DNA from: Betaproteobacteria bacterium
GTDB lineage: Bacteria > Pseudomonadota > Gammaproteobacteria > Burkholderiales > Burkholderiaceae_C
Direction of reading: 5' to 3'
Assembly: GCA_016716535.1 (NCBI GenBank)
Contig: JADJWD010000005.1
Location: 62,001 to 126,000 of the forward strand
Length of the DNA stretch: 64,000 nucleotides
The position numbers were made by a program, and so were the translations under genes. This document shows, in pieces, positions 8,703 to 18,218 of the stretch; the stretch's first letter is position 1; each line of letters begins with the position of its first letter. The notes beneath the pieces were generated by a model. It had not been told where the DNA came from. It worked only from the letters and a program-made list of their open reading frames with translations, and did not search any database.

Positions 8703-10970
8703 CTACGACCCCGTCGTTGCCGCCGGATGTGCCGATGCGGGCGACGACAGGGGCGGCGGCGGCGCCGGGGCCGGCGCGGGCGCAGCGGGCGGTGCCGGAG
8801 CCGGCGCCGGCATCGGCGGCCCGGCCGGCGTGATCGACGCGATCGACGAGATCGACGAGTTCGGCGCCGGCATCGGCGCCACGTCCACCGTCACGATCGT
8901 GCCCTCGCCCGCGCGGCCGGTGATCAGCAGCGTGCCGCCGATCGCGTGCACCCGTTCGGTCATGCCGAGCAGGCCGAACGAGCCGCCGCGGCCGTGGTCT
9001 TCGGGGGCGATGCCGCGGCCGTCGTCCTCCACGGTGAGCGTGCGGCCGCCCTCGGGCGTGATGGCCAGCTGGATCGCGACGTGCCGCGCGCCGGCATGCT
9101 TGGCGACGTTGTTCAGCGCCTCCTGCGCGACGCGGAACAGGCACAGGTCGACGGCCGTGCCGTGCGGCCCGATCTCGGAGGTGAAGTGGTCGGGCTCCAT
9201 CGTGCACTCGAGCCCGGTCTGCTCGCCGAAGCGGCGCGCCAGTTGCGCCAGCGCGGCGACGAGGCCCAGCTCCTCGAGCATCTGCGGCCTGAGGTCGTTG
9301 ACGATGCGCCGGGTCGAGTGGATCGCGCCGGTGGCCAGCGTGTGCAGCCGCGCCAACGCCTCGCGCGCCGAGGCCGCGTCGGCGCCGATCGCAGTGCCGG
9401 CCAGGTCGGCTTCCATCAGCATCGCCGCCAGCGTCTGCTGCAGATCGTCGTGCAGCTCGCGCGCGATGCGCCGGCGCTCGTCTTCCTGCACGCGGTCGTG
9501 CGCCGCCAGCAGCCCCTGCAGGCGCGCGTTCATCTGCTGCAACGCGCGCTCGGCCGCGAGCCGTTCGCCCTGGTCGCGCAGGATCGCCGTGTACAGGTGG
9601 CGGCCGTCGACGACGACGTGCGAGATCGCCATCTCGACCGGGAAGGCCGTGCCGTCGGCGTGCAGCGCTTGCAGCACCGGGTCGCCATGGCCGGTGCCGC
9701 TTCGGCTGTGCACGCCGCCCACGCCACTCCCGGCCGCCCGCGCGCTGCGGCCCGCCTCGCCGAAGGCGGCTGTCGCCGGGCGCTGGCCGGGCCGCCGGCG
9801 CGCCGGCACCAGTTCCTCCAGCGGCCGGCCGACCAGTGCTGCCGCGTCGGTGCCGAACATGCGCGCCGCGGCCTGGTTGGCCATCACGATGTGCTGCGCT
9901 TCGTCGGCGGTGAGGATGGCTTCGCTGGCCGATTCGAAGATCGCGCGCATCTGCGCTTCGCGCAGCCGCAGCGACGCCTGCGACTGGCGCAGCTGTTCGC
10001 CTGCAGCGTCGATCTCGACGATGCCGCCCGCGCCGGCCGCGCTGCCCGCATCGGCCGCGCCCGGCGTGCCGGCATTCGTCAGCGCCTGCACCGAGCGCGC
10101 CAGCCGCCGGCTTGCCCACCGGCCGCCGAAGGCGCCGGCCAGCGTCGCGCCGAGCACGGTGAGCACCATCGCCAGCGACGCCGAGACCAGCGGCGCTACG
10201 CTGTCGGCGCGCGGCACCAATAGCGCCAGCGACCACGGCGCGGCCGCCAGCGGCAGCTCGACGCGGTCGAACGCACCTGTGTCTGCAGCCGTGCCCGCAC
10301 CCGCGTCCGTCGCGCCGGCCCGCGCAATCGCCTGGCCGCGGCTGTCGCGCAGCTCGAGCGCCCAGCCGGCCGGCACCGTGAAGTTCTGGAGCCGCTCGGC
10401 GAAGCGGCGCGCCGGCAGCACGCTGAGCACCGTGAAGGTGGTGCGGCCGTTGCGCCGACCCGGGGCGGCCAGCGCCACCATCGGCTCGGCCGTGAACGGG
10501 TCAGGGAATGCGCCAGCAAAGGAGCCGTCGAGCAGGTCGCCGGCGGCTGGCCGGCCGCGCTCGCCGGCCATGGCGACCGCCGAGCGGCCTTCGGGCCGCG
10601 GCAGCGCCGGCAACGCCGCGCCGTACGGCCGCGCGGTGTGAAAGCGAATGCGCCCTTCGAGGTCGGCGAAGAGCACGTGGCTGCCGAAGCTCGCGCGGTA
10701 GCCCTGCGCCTCGCGGTACAGCAGCGGCCAGGCGGCGGCGTCGTCGGCAAGCGCCGACGCGGCGAGCATCTGCAGCCCGCCCATGCGCACTTCCAACTCG
10801 TGGTCGATCGCCGCGGCGACGTTGCGCGCCAGGCGGTCGGCCGCGCGCTGGCTCGTCGCCTGCGACGAGCGCACGAAGTCGACCGCGAGCCCGATCGCCA
10901 GCGCGATCAGCGGCAGCATGCACAGCCAGATCAGCCGGGTCAGGAAGGCGCGCAGCGTCAGCGAGGCCAT
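8703..10970 (-). CDS. Sensor histidine kinase (NarL/HisKA_3 type) with PAS domain
   Basis: 755 aa from the ATG at 10970 (an upstream in-frame start at 11054 is less likely). Order: membrane segment about 12-32; a large periplasmic sensory region (Cache-like) to about 270; a second membrane segment; a PAS domain around 350-470; the HisKA_3 box QEDERRRIARELHDDLQQ with the phosphorylated His in RELHDD; and an HATPase domain (RVAQEALNNVAKHAGA, VEDDGRGIAPEDHG, FGLLGMTERV). The last ~55 residues are a Pro/Ala-rich tail. Kinases of this type normally pair with LuxR-type regulators; here the adjacent partner has only a receiver. Signal unknown. Confidence 0.9.
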   Translation of the reverse strand: MASLTLRAFLTRLIWLCMLPLIALAIGLAVDFVRSSQATSQRAADRLARNVAAAIDHELEVRMGGLQMLAASALADDAAAWPLLYREAQGYRASFGSHVLFADLEGRIRFHTARPYGAALPALPRPEGRSAVAMAGERGRPAAGDLLDGSFAGAFPDPFTAEPMVALAAPGRRNGRTTFTVLSVLPARRFAERLQNFTVPAGWALELRDSRGQAIARAGATDAGAGTAADTGAFDRVELPLAAAPWSLALLVPRADSVAPLVSASLAMVLTVLGATLAGAFGGRWASRRLARSVQALTNAGTPGAADAGSAAGAGGIVEIDAAGEQLRQSQASLRLREAQMRAIFESASEAILTADEAQHIVMANQAAARMFGTDAAALVGRPLEELVPARRRPGQRPATAAFGEAGRSARAAGSGVGGVHSRSGTGHGDPVLQALHADGTAFPVEMAISHVVVDGRHLYTAILRDQGERLAAERALQQMNARLQGLLAAHDRVQEDERRRIARELHDDLQQTLAAMLMEADLAGTAIGADAASAREALARLHTLATGAIHSTRRIVNDLRPQMLEELGLVAALAQLARRFGEQTGLECTMEPDHFTSEIGPHGTAVDLCLFRVAQEALNNVAKHAGARHVAIQLAITPEGGRTLTVEDDGRGIAPEDHGRGGSFGLLGMTERVHAIGGTLLITGRAGEGTIVTVDVAPMPAPNSSISSIASITPAGPPMPAPAPAPPAAPAPAPAPPPPLSSPASAHPAATTGS

Positions 10971-11201
10971 CGGGCGGCGAGCGTGCCCGCCGCGGCCGGC
11001 CGGCGCTTTGAACTGCATCAATCCGGCCGGGCTGCTGCCGCGGGGACGCTGCAACGATGGCGCCGGCGCGGCCCGCCGGTTGGGCCGCGCTCGGCGCCCT
11101 GCGCATCGCCGTCGTCAGAAGTCGGTGCTTTGCGTGCTGGCGGCGTCAGAACTCGGGGACAACGGGGTGCGGCGCACGATCAGGCTACATTGCGCCGCAC
11201 T

Positions 11202-12836
11202 GTGACTGGATCGACTGCCCAGAACACGCCGGGCGCCGCCACGCTGGACGAGGCGAGCGCGCGGCGGCTGTGCCTGCTGCAAGCCTGCGAGGACGGGCCC
11301 ACCGACGCCGCGTTGTGGTCGCCGGAGGACGCCGCGTGGGCCAGCCGCCTGGCCGACGAGACGGCAGGCGCCGAGGCCACCGATGCGCGCTGGCTCGCCG
11401 AGCGTGCCCGCCACGCCGAGCAGCGGCTGCTGCCGCGCCGCCCGACGCTGGCGCGCGCTTTCGCCGGCGGCTACCCGGCGGCGCGCGCCGCGGCGTGGGC
11501 GGCGCTCGCCGGGCTCGTGTTCGGTGTCGCCGCCGACCTGGTGGGCCACGCGCAGCTGATCGACCTGCTGGCCGCGCCGGTGTGGGCGGTGGTGGCGTGG
11601 AACCTTGTTGTCTACGTCTGGGTTGTCGTCGGCGCGCTGCGCCGCGGCGGCACGGCGGCGCGCGAGGGGCCGCTTCGGCGCGCGATGCGGCGCTGGCTGG
11701 CGGGCCGCGCGGCGCGCCGCGGCGTGCAGGCCGCCGCGCCCGAGCAGCGCTTCGCCGCACGCTGGGCGGCGGTGGCCGCGCCGCTGGCCGCCGAGCGCGC
11801 GGCCGCCGCGCTGCACGTGGCGGCCGCCGCGCTGGCCGTCGGGCTGATGGCAGGTCTCTATGCGCGCGCGCTCGTGCTCGACTACCACGTCGGCTGGCAG
11901 AGCACGCTGCTCGAGCCGGCGCAGGTGCACGCGCTCTTGTCGGTGCTGCTGGCGCCGGCCAGCGCGCTGACCGGCATCGCCGTGCCCGACGTGCAGGCGG
12001 TGGCGGCACTGCGCACGGCGGGACCGGCCGTGGCGGGCGCCGCCGCCGGTGCCGGCGCCGGCGCGGCAAACGCTTTCGGCGCGGCGGCCGGCTGGCTGCA
12101 CCTGCTGGCCGCCACCGTCGGCTGGGCGGTGCTCGTGCCGCGCCTCGTGCTGGCGCTGCGCGCCGCGCTGGCGGCGGCCTGGCGCGCGCGGCGGCTGCCG
12201 GTGGCCATCGACGATGCAGCGACGCTGAAGGCGCTGCACGCGCGGCGCCGCCATGCCGGCACCGCGGCGCGCGGCGGCGTGCGCGTCTGGCCGCACGGCT
12301 TCACGCCGGCGCCGGCGGCGACGCTCGGCCTGCAGCGGCTGATCGCCGCGACGCTCGGCGACGGTGTCGCGCTGCACGTCGCCGCGCCCACTGCGTATGG
12401 CGACGAGGATCGCCCGGCCGCGCCGCCGCCCGGGCCGCCGGCGGCCTGGCGCATCGCCTGGTTCGAACTCGCCGCGACGCCCGAGGACCAGGTGCAGGGG
12501 CGGTTCATCGCGCAGCTCGGGGGCGGGAATGCGGGGAATGGCGGCGGAGGCCGCGCCGTGGCCCCGGCGACTGGCGCTGCCGCGCCCGCCGCGTGCTGCC
12601 TCGTCCTCGTCGACGAAAGCAGCTACCGCCAGCGCCTGGGCGCCGCGTCGCCGCGTCTGGCCGAGCGGCGGCAGGCCTGGCAGGCGCTGGCCGACGCGGC
12701 CGGTGTCGGCCTCGCGTCGGTCGACCTCGAGGCTCTGGCCGCCGGCGGCGAGGTGCCCGCCGACGTGCCGACCGAAGCGCGCCAGGCGCTCGAAGCGGCG
12801 CTCGCCGGAGCGCGTGCGCGCGAGGGGGCGGCATGA
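11202..12836 (+). CDS. DUF2868 membrane protein
   Basis: 544 aa from the GTG at 11202; TACATT at 11186-11191, ten bases upstream, may be the -10 box of a near-leaderless mRNA. The N-terminal half has several hydrophobic segments (for example around AAWAALAGLVFGVAADLVG and VWAVVAWNLVVYVWVVVGAL), the C-terminal part is soluble with an Ala/Gly-rich stretch near 445-465. The family is conserved in beta- and gammaproteobacteria next to DUF3482 proteins, as here (ATGA overlap), and has no established function to my knowledge. Its position at the head of a run ending in trkA and trkH hints at ion or osmotic homeostasis, which is inference. Confidence 0.82.
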   Translation: MTGSTAQNTPGAATLDEASARRLCLLQACEDGPTDAALWSPEDAAWASRLADETAGAEATDARWLAERARHAEQRLLPRRPTLARAFAGGYPAARAAAWAALAGLVFGVAADLVGHAQLIDLLAAPVWAVVAWNLVVYVWVVVGALRRGGTAAREGPLRRAMRRWLAGRAARRGVQAAAPEQRFAARWAAVAAPLAAERAAAALHVAAAALAVGLMAGLYARALVLDYHVGWQSTLLEPAQVHALLSVLLAPASALTGIAVPDVQAVAALRTAGPAVAGAAAGAGAGAANAFGAAAGWLHLLAATVGWAVLVPRLVLALRAALAAAWRARRLPVAIDDAATLKALHARRRHAGTAARGGVRVWPHGFTPAPAATLGLQRLIAATLGDGVALHVAAPTAYGDEDRPAAPPPGPPAAWRIAWFELAATPEDQVQGRFIAQLGGGNAGNGGGGRAVAPATGAAAPAACCLVLVDESSYRQRLGAASPRLAERRQAWQALADAAGVGLASVDLEALAAGGEVPADVPTEARQALEAALAGARAREGAA

Positions 12837-14476
12837 CGACGATCACGCTGACGCTCGTCTCGCACACCAATGCCGGCAAAACGACGCTGGCGCGCACGCT
12901 GCTCGGCCGCGATATCGGCGAGGTGCGCGACGCGCCGCACGTCACCGAGTTCGCCGAGGAGCACGTGCTCGTCGAGACGGCCGACGGCCACCGCCTGACG
13001 CTGTGGGACACGCCGGGCTTCGGCGACAGCGTGCGGCTCGCGCGCCGCATGCGCCAGAGCACGAGCCCGCTCGGCTGGCTGCTCTCGCAGGTGTGGGACC
13101 GCTGGAGCGACCGCGCGTTCTGGATGAGCCAGCAGGCGCTGAAGCACGTGAAGGACGGCGCCGACGTGCTGCTGTACCTCGTCAACGCGAGCGAACCCGA
13201 GGCCGGCTACCTGGCCAGCGAGATGCAGCTGCTCGGCTGGACCGGCCGCCCGGTGCTCGTGCTGCTGAACCAGCTCGGCGCGCCGCGCGAGGCGGCGCGC
13301 GAGGCCGACGAGGTGCAGCGCTGGCGCGAGCGCCTTTCGCCCTGGCCGCACGTGCAGGGCGTGCTGCCGCTGGATGCGTTTGCGCGCTGCTGGGCGCACG
13401 AGGCCGTGCTGCTCGACGCCGTGCAGCAGGTGCTCGCCGGCGACGCGCCGCGCGCCGAGGCGATGCGCGCGCTGCGCGCGGCCTGGGCCGGGCGCTGCGA
13501 GGCGGTGTTCGGCGAGGCCGTGCGCGAGCTGGCGGCGAGCCTGGCGCGGCTGGCGCTGGCGCGTGTGCCGGTCGACGAGCCGGCCGGTTTCGGCGAACGT
13601 CTTCGCGACTGGGGCACGCGCCTCGTGCAGCCGCGCGCCGGCGACCCGGAGAGCGCGGCCGGCGAGCGCCTGGCGCAGCAGCTCGCGGCCGAGGTGCGGG
13701 GCAGCACCGCGCGGTTGCTGACGCTGCACGGCCTGGAGGATGCGGATGGCACCGGCGGCAGCGATGGCAAACGCAGAAGCAGAGGCAGAAGCAAAGACCA
13801 GCGTGAAAGCGGCGACGACAGCGCAGCCGTGGCGCAGATCCTGGATCGTGTCGCGCGGCAGGTGCAGGCGCATCGCCGCGTGCCCGAGGGGCGCGCCGCG
13901 GTGCTGGGCGGCGCGCTGACCGGCGCGCTGGCCGGGCTGAAGGCGGATATCGCCACCGGCGGGCTGACGCTGGGCGGCGGCATGCTGGCCGGCGGCCTGC
14001 TCGGCGCGCTCGGCGCGGCCGGCGTGGCGCGGGGCCTGAACATCGTTCGCGGCACCGGCCAGGGCTACGTCGGCTTCGGCGAGGCGGCGATGGCGTCGTT
14101 GACCGAAGCGGCGGTGCTGCGCTACCTGGCGGTTGCGCACTACGGCCGCGGCCGCGGCGACTGGGCCGAGGGCGAGGCGCCGCTGCATTGGCCCGACACC
14201 GTGCAGGCGGCCTTCGCTGGCCGGCGCGACGCGTTCAATCGCGCCTGGAAAGGCGGCAAAGGCGTCGGCGAGCGCACGCCGACCCCTGACGACGAGGCGC
14301 GTCTCGCCGCGACGCTGGCGCCGCTGCTCGAAGCGCTGCTGCGCGAGACGCTCGCGCAGTTGCATCCGCAGGCCATGGAGGCCACGCAGGCGGCCCATGC
14401 AGCCCTGGCGGGCCCGGCAGCCCAAGCGATGCAGGCCGCCCCGCCCGCGCCTGCCCGCGACAATCCCCCCGCATGA
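12833..14476 (+). CDS. DUF3482 GTPase-like protein
   Basis: 547 aa. The N-terminus is a small-GTPase fold: P-loop SHTNAGKTT at 10-18 (the first Gly of the usual motif is Ser), DTPGFGD at 59-65, and NQLG where N/TKxD is expected, so base specificity may differ from ordinary GTPases. The C-terminal half includes a basic linker around 305-325 (KRRSRGRSKDQ) and a Gly/Ala-rich membrane-like region at about 360-400 (LTGALAGLKADIATGGLTLG). It overlaps both neighbours by four bases (DUF2868 before, trkA after), implying tight co-expression. Cellular role unknown. Confidence 0.85.
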   Translation: MTTITLTLVSHTNAGKTTLARTLLGRDIGEVRDAPHVTEFAEEHVLVETADGHRLTLWDTPGFGDSVRLARRMRQSTSPLGWLLSQVWDRWSDRAFWMSQQALKHVKDGADVLLYLVNASEPEAGYLASEMQLLGWTGRPVLVLLNQLGAPREAAREADEVQRWRERLSPWPHVQGVLPLDAFARCWAHEAVLLDAVQQVLAGDAPRAEAMRALRAAWAGRCEAVFGEAVRELAASLARLALARVPVDEPAGFGERLRDWGTRLVQPRAGDPESAAGERLAQQLAAEVRGSTARLLTLHGLEDADGTGGSDGKRRSRGRSKDQRESGDDSAAVAQILDRVARQVQAHRRVPEGRAAVLGGALTGALAGLKADIATGGLTLGGGMLAGGLLGALGAAGVARGLNIVRGTGQGYVGFGEAAMASLTEAAVLRYLAVAHYGRGRGDWAEGEAPLHWPDTVQAAFAGRRDAFNRAWKGGKGVGERTPTPDDEARLAATLAPLLEALLRETLAQLHPQAMEATQAAHAALAGPAAQAMQAAPPAPARDNPPA

Positions 14477-15912
14477 AGATCCTCATCCTCGGCGCCGGCC
14501 GCGTCGGCGAGAGCGTCGCCGAGAGCCTGGTCTCGGAGCGCAACGACATCACCGTCGTCGACACCGACCCGCAGCGCCTGGCCGACTTGCAGGACCGGCT
14601 CGACCTGCGCGGCGTCGTCGGCAACGGCATCCAGCCGAGCGTGCTGCGCGACGCCGGCATCCAGGACACCGACATGCTGATCGCCTGCGCGCCGCTGGAC
14701 GAGACCAACCTCGTCGCGTGCAAGGTGGCGCACGACCTGTTCGGCGTGCCGACGACGATCGCGCGCCTGCGCAGCCCCGAGTTCGAGGACGGCAACCCGC
14801 TTCTGGACAAGAAGGGCTTCGCCGTCGACAAGGTCATCTGCCCCGAGCAGAGCGTCACCGCCTACATCCGCAAGCTCATCGAGTACCCCGAGGCGCTGCA
14901 GGTGCTCGAGTTCGCCGACGGGCTGGTCAGCCTGATCGCGGTGCGCGCGGTGGCCGGCGGGCCGCTCGTGCAGCACAGCCTGGCCGAGATCCCCAAGCTG
15001 ATCCCCGGCATCGAGATGCGCATCGTCGCGATCTACCGCCGCGGCGCCGGCGCCGATGCGCACGACCGCGCCATCACCGATCTGGACGGGCACACGCGCA
15101 TCGAGCCCGGCGACGAGGTCTTCGTGCTCGCCGCCACCGAGCACATCCGCACCGTGCTCGGCGCGCTGCGCAAGATGGACCGGCCGGTGCGCCGCGTGAT
15201 GGTGGCCGGCGGCGGCAAGGTGGGCCTGCGCCTGGCGCGCGAGATCCACGCCGACTACGAGATGAAGATCATCGAGCCGGTGCGCACGCGCTGCGAGTAC
15301 CTGGCCACGCAGCTGCCGCCCGAGGTGCTGGTGCTGCAAGGCGACAGCACCGACGAGGAACTGCTCGGCGACGAGAACGTGCAGGACATGGACCTCTTCA
15401 TCGCGCTGACCAGCGACGACGAGGACAACATCATGGGCTGCCTGCTCGCCAAGCGCATGGGCGCGCGGCGCGTCATCGGCGTCATCAACCGCGCCGCCTA
15501 CGCCAACCTCGTGCAGGGCACGGCGATCGACATCGCCATCGCGCCGAGCCACACCGTCATCGGCGAGCTGCTCGCCTTCGTGCGCCGCGGCGACGTCGAG
15601 GCCGTGCACAGCCTGCGCCGCGGCGCCGCCGAGGCGCTGGAGGCCATCGTGCGCGGCGACGCGCGCACCTGCCGCATGGCCGACCGGCGCGTCGAGGAGC
15701 TGCCGCTGCCCAAGGGAACGCAGATCGGCGCCATCGTGCGCGGCCTGCACCTGGCCGACGGCAGCGAGGCCGAGAACGCCAAGCCGCGCGTCATCATCGC
15801 CCACCACGACACGCGCATCCTGCCCAACGACCACGTGATCATCTTCGTGCCGCGCAAGCGCATGGTGCGCGAGGTCGAGAAGCTGTTCCAGGTGTCGGCG
15901 ACCTTCCTCTGA
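14473..15912 (+). CDS. trkA: Trk potassium uptake system regulatory subunit TrkA
   Basis: 479 aa with two RCK repeats. Each has a nucleotide-binding fold: GAGRVGE at 7-13 and VAGGGKVGLRLA at about 243-254, followed by TrkA-C domains. It gates TrkH on the cytoplasmic face of the inner membrane in response to NAD(H)/ATP in studied homologues. ATGA overlap with the DUF3482 gene and a one-base overlap with trkH put the complete potassium uptake system in one transcription unit. Confidence 0.97.
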   Translation: MKILILGAGRVGESVAESLVSERNDITVVDTDPQRLADLQDRLDLRGVVGNGIQPSVLRDAGIQDTDMLIACAPLDETNLVACKVAHDLFGVPTTIARLRSPEFEDGNPLLDKKGFAVDKVICPEQSVTAYIRKLIEYPEALQVLEFADGLVSLIAVRAVAGGPLVQHSLAEIPKLIPGIEMRIVAIYRRGAGADAHDRAITDLDGHTRIEPGDEVFVLAATEHIRTVLGALRKMDRPVRRVMVAGGGKVGLRLAREIHADYEMKIIEPVRTRCEYLATQLPPEVLVLQGDSTDEELLGDENVQDMDLFIALTSDDEDNIMGCLLAKRMGARRVIGVINRAAYANLVQGTAIDIAIAPSHTVIGELLAFVRRGDVEAVHSLRRGAAEALEAIVRGDARTCRMADRRVEELPLPKGTQIGAIVRGLHLADGSEAENAKPRVIIAHHDTRILPNDHVIIFVPRKRMVREVEKLFQVSATFL

Positions 15913-17366
15913 TGAACCTGCTGCCGGTCGTCGCGCTGGTCGGCCGCCTGGTGGCGTTGTTCGCGCTGCTGATGGCGGTGCCGCTGGCCTTCGCGCTGGC
16001 CGAACACGACCCGGCCGAGGGCGCCTTCGTCGGCGCCACCGCGGCCACGCTGCTGGCCGGCGGCGCGTTGTCGATGTTGACGCGGCGCTTCCGCCGGGAG
16101 CTGCAGCCGCGCGACGGCTTCGTGCTCGTCGGGCTGACCTGGGCGGTGCTGCCGATGTTCGGCGCCGTGCCGCTGTACCTGGCCGTGCCGGGCCTGTCGG
16201 CGACCGACGCCTACTTCGAGGCCGTCTCGGCGCTGACCGCCACCGGCGCGACGGCGATCGAGGGCCTGGACCGGCTGCCGCTGTCGGTGAACGTCTGGCG
16301 CTGCTTCATGATGTGGGTCGGGGGGCTGGGGATCATCGTGCTCGCCGTGGCGATCCTGCCTTTGCTGGGGGTCGGCGGCAGCCAGCTCTACAAGACCGAG
16401 ATGGCCGGCCCCATCAAGGACCAGAAGCTGACGCCGCGCATCGCCGACACCGCGCGCGCGATCTGGGGCACCTACGGGGCGCTGTCGCTGGCATGTTTCC
16501 TCGCCTACCGCGCCGCCGGCATGAGCTGGACCGACGCGTTCATGCACATGAACTCGACGGTGAGCCTGGGCGGCTTCTCGTCGCACGACGCGAGCTTCGG
16601 CACCTGGGATTCGCCGCTCGTCGAGGGCGTGGCGATCCTCTTCATGCTGCTGTCGGGCGTGCCGCTGCTGCTGTACTACACGATGCTGCGCGCGGGTTCG
16701 CCGCGGCCGTTCCTGCGCAGCGCCGAGGTGCGCGCGTTCTACGGCGTGCTCGCCTTTGCCACCGTGCTGATCACCGCCTACCTCGTCGCCTTCGGCGCCT
16801 ACCCGACGTGGACCGAGGCGCTGCGCTACACCGCGTTCCATGTCGTCTCGGTGGCGACGACGACCGGCTACGCCTCGCACGACTACGGGCAGTGGCCGCT
16901 GTTCGCGCCGCTGGTGATGATCCTGCTCGGCTGCTTCGCCACTTGCGCCGGCAGCACGGGCGGAGGCATCAAGATGATCCGCATGCTGCTGCTGCTGAAG
17001 CAGGCGCGGCGGGAACTCGTGCGCATCGTGCACCCGCAGGTCGTGAACCCGGTCGTGTTCGGCGGCCACGCGGTCAGCGACCGGCTGATGCAAAGCATCA
17101 TCGCCTACATGATGATGTACGGCGCCTCGCTCGTCGGGCTGACGATGCTGCTGCTGTTCAGCGGCCTGGAGCCGGTGACGGCGTTCACCGCGGTGCTCGC
17201 CTGCGTCAACAACATCGGCCCCGGCCTCGGCGAAGTGGGGCCGGCCGTCAACTACGGCGGGCTGACCGACTTCCAGACCTGGGTGCTGACGTTCGCGATG
17301 CTGCTCGGCCGGCTCGAGCTGCTGGCGGTGCTGGTGCTGTTCACGCCGCAGTTCTGGCGGCGCTGA
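15912..17366 (+). CDS. trkH: Trk potassium uptake channel subunit TrkH
   Basis: 484 aa inner-membrane protein of the TrkH/TrkG/KtrB superfamily, with four pore loops whose filter glycines are visible (TATGATAIEG, NSTVSLGGFSSHD, VATTTGYASHD, NNIGPGLGEVG). It imports K+ together with TrkA. The start codon overlaps the trkA stop by one base. It ends 33 bases from the convergent aldolase gene. Confidence 0.97.
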   Translation: MNLLPVVALVGRLVALFALLMAVPLAFALAEHDPAEGAFVGATAATLLAGGALSMLTRRFRRELQPRDGFVLVGLTWAVLPMFGAVPLYLAVPGLSATDAYFEAVSALTATGATAIEGLDRLPLSVNVWRCFMMWVGGLGIIVLAVAILPLLGVGGSQLYKTEMAGPIKDQKLTPRIADTARAIWGTYGALSLACFLAYRAAGMSWTDAFMHMNSTVSLGGFSSHDASFGTWDSPLVEGVAILFMLLSGVPLLLYYTMLRAGSPRPFLRSAEVRAFYGVLAFATVLITAYLVAFGAYPTWTEALRYTAFHVVSVATTTGYASHDYGQWPLFAPLVMILLGCFATCAGSTGGGIKMIRMLLLLKQARRELVRIVHPQVVNPVVFGGHAVSDRLMQSIIAYMMMYGASLVGLTMLLLFSGLEPVTAFTAVLACVNNIGPGLGEVGPAVNYGGLTDFQTWVLTFAMLLGRLELLAVLVLFTPQFWRR

Positions 17367-17371
17367 GGCCG

Positions 17372-17387
17372 GCGGCCATGGCCGCCG
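17372..17387. terminator. Perfect palindrome at the convergent trkH/aldolase junction
   Basis: GGCGGCCATGGCCGCC is a 16-base perfect palindrome lying between the two convergent stop codons. It could act as a bidirectional terminator hairpin (stem with small central loop), but no T-tract follows on either side. Confidence 0.35.
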
Positions 17388-17399
17388 CTCGAGCGCACA

Positions 17400-18218
17400 T
17401 CAATCGCGCCAGCTCGGATCGATCTTGTCGACCAGGCGCACCATCGCCGCGAAGGTGTCGGTGCCGAACTCGGGCTCGGCGTTGACCTTCTTCGCGTCCT
17501 CCTGGCAGGCCAGCCGGATCGTGTCGCTGATCGGCACCGTCGCGCCGAGCGGCGCGCCGGCGAGCTGGATCTCGCACGAGCGCTGCAGGATCCACAGCGT
17601 GTAGAACGTGACCGGCAGCGCCGGCCCCCAGGCGAGCAGACCGTGGTTGCGCAGGATGACGGCGGGCTTCGGCGGCTTGCCGTCGGCGCCGGTGCCGATG
17701 TCGGCGACGAGCCGCGGACCCTCTTCGGCGCGCACGGTGATGCCCTCGAAGTCGTGATACGCGACGCGGCCCCACAGCTGCGCGGCGTAGAAGCTGTCGT
17801 GCATGAGGCCGGTCTTCGAGCAGGCCACCGCCATGCCGGCTGTCGTGTGCGTGTGCATCACGCAGTGCGCGCCGGGTACGCCGGCGTGGATGGCGCAGTG
17901 CGGCGCGACGCCGGCGGCGTTCACCGGCGCGTCGGCCGGCGCGACGATGTTCCCCTGCAGATCCACCTTCACGAGGTTCGACGCCTTCACCTCGGTGTAG
18001 TGCAGCCCGAAGCGGTTGAGCAGCAGGTGGTTCGGCGAGTCGGGCACGCGCAGCGAGATGTGGTTGTAGATCAGCTCGGTCCAGCCGAGCAGGTGGAAGA
18101 CGCGGTAGCAGGCGGCGAGCTGCTGGCGCGCCGCCCACTCGGCGGTCGAGCAGCGATCGCGCGTGACGGTGCTCGCAGCGGCGGATGTCTCGGGGCGTTC
18201 GTGCACGGCAGCGGTCAT
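17400..18218 (-). CDS. Class II aldolase/adducin family protein
   Basis: 272 aa from the ATG at 18218, with GGGGAC six bases upstream on the coding strand. Class II aldolase fold with zinc-ligand histidines in HTHTTAG (about 126-129) and later NHG (ILRNHGLL near 199). It starts with a typical AARQQLAACYRVFHLLGWTE motif and has TELIYNHISLRVP. Members of this branch are often annotated as class II aldolases of unknown substrate; a sugar-phosphate or hydroxy-acid aldol reaction is the family expectation. It overlaps the upstream membrane-protein gene by four bases. Confidence 0.88.
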   Translation of the reverse strand: MTAAVHERPETSAAASTVTRDRCSTAEWAARQQLAACYRVFHLLGWTELIYNHISLRVPDSPNHLLLNRFGLHYTEVKASNLVKVDLQGNIVAPADAPVNAAGVAPHCAIHAGVPGAHCVMHTHTTAGMAVACSKTGLMHDSFYAAQLWGRVAYHDFEGITVRAEEGPRLVADIGTGADGKPPKPAVILRNHGLLAWGPALPVTFYTLWILQRSCEIQLAGAPLGATVPISDTIRLACQEDAKKVNAEPEFGTDTFAAMVRLVDKIDPSWRD

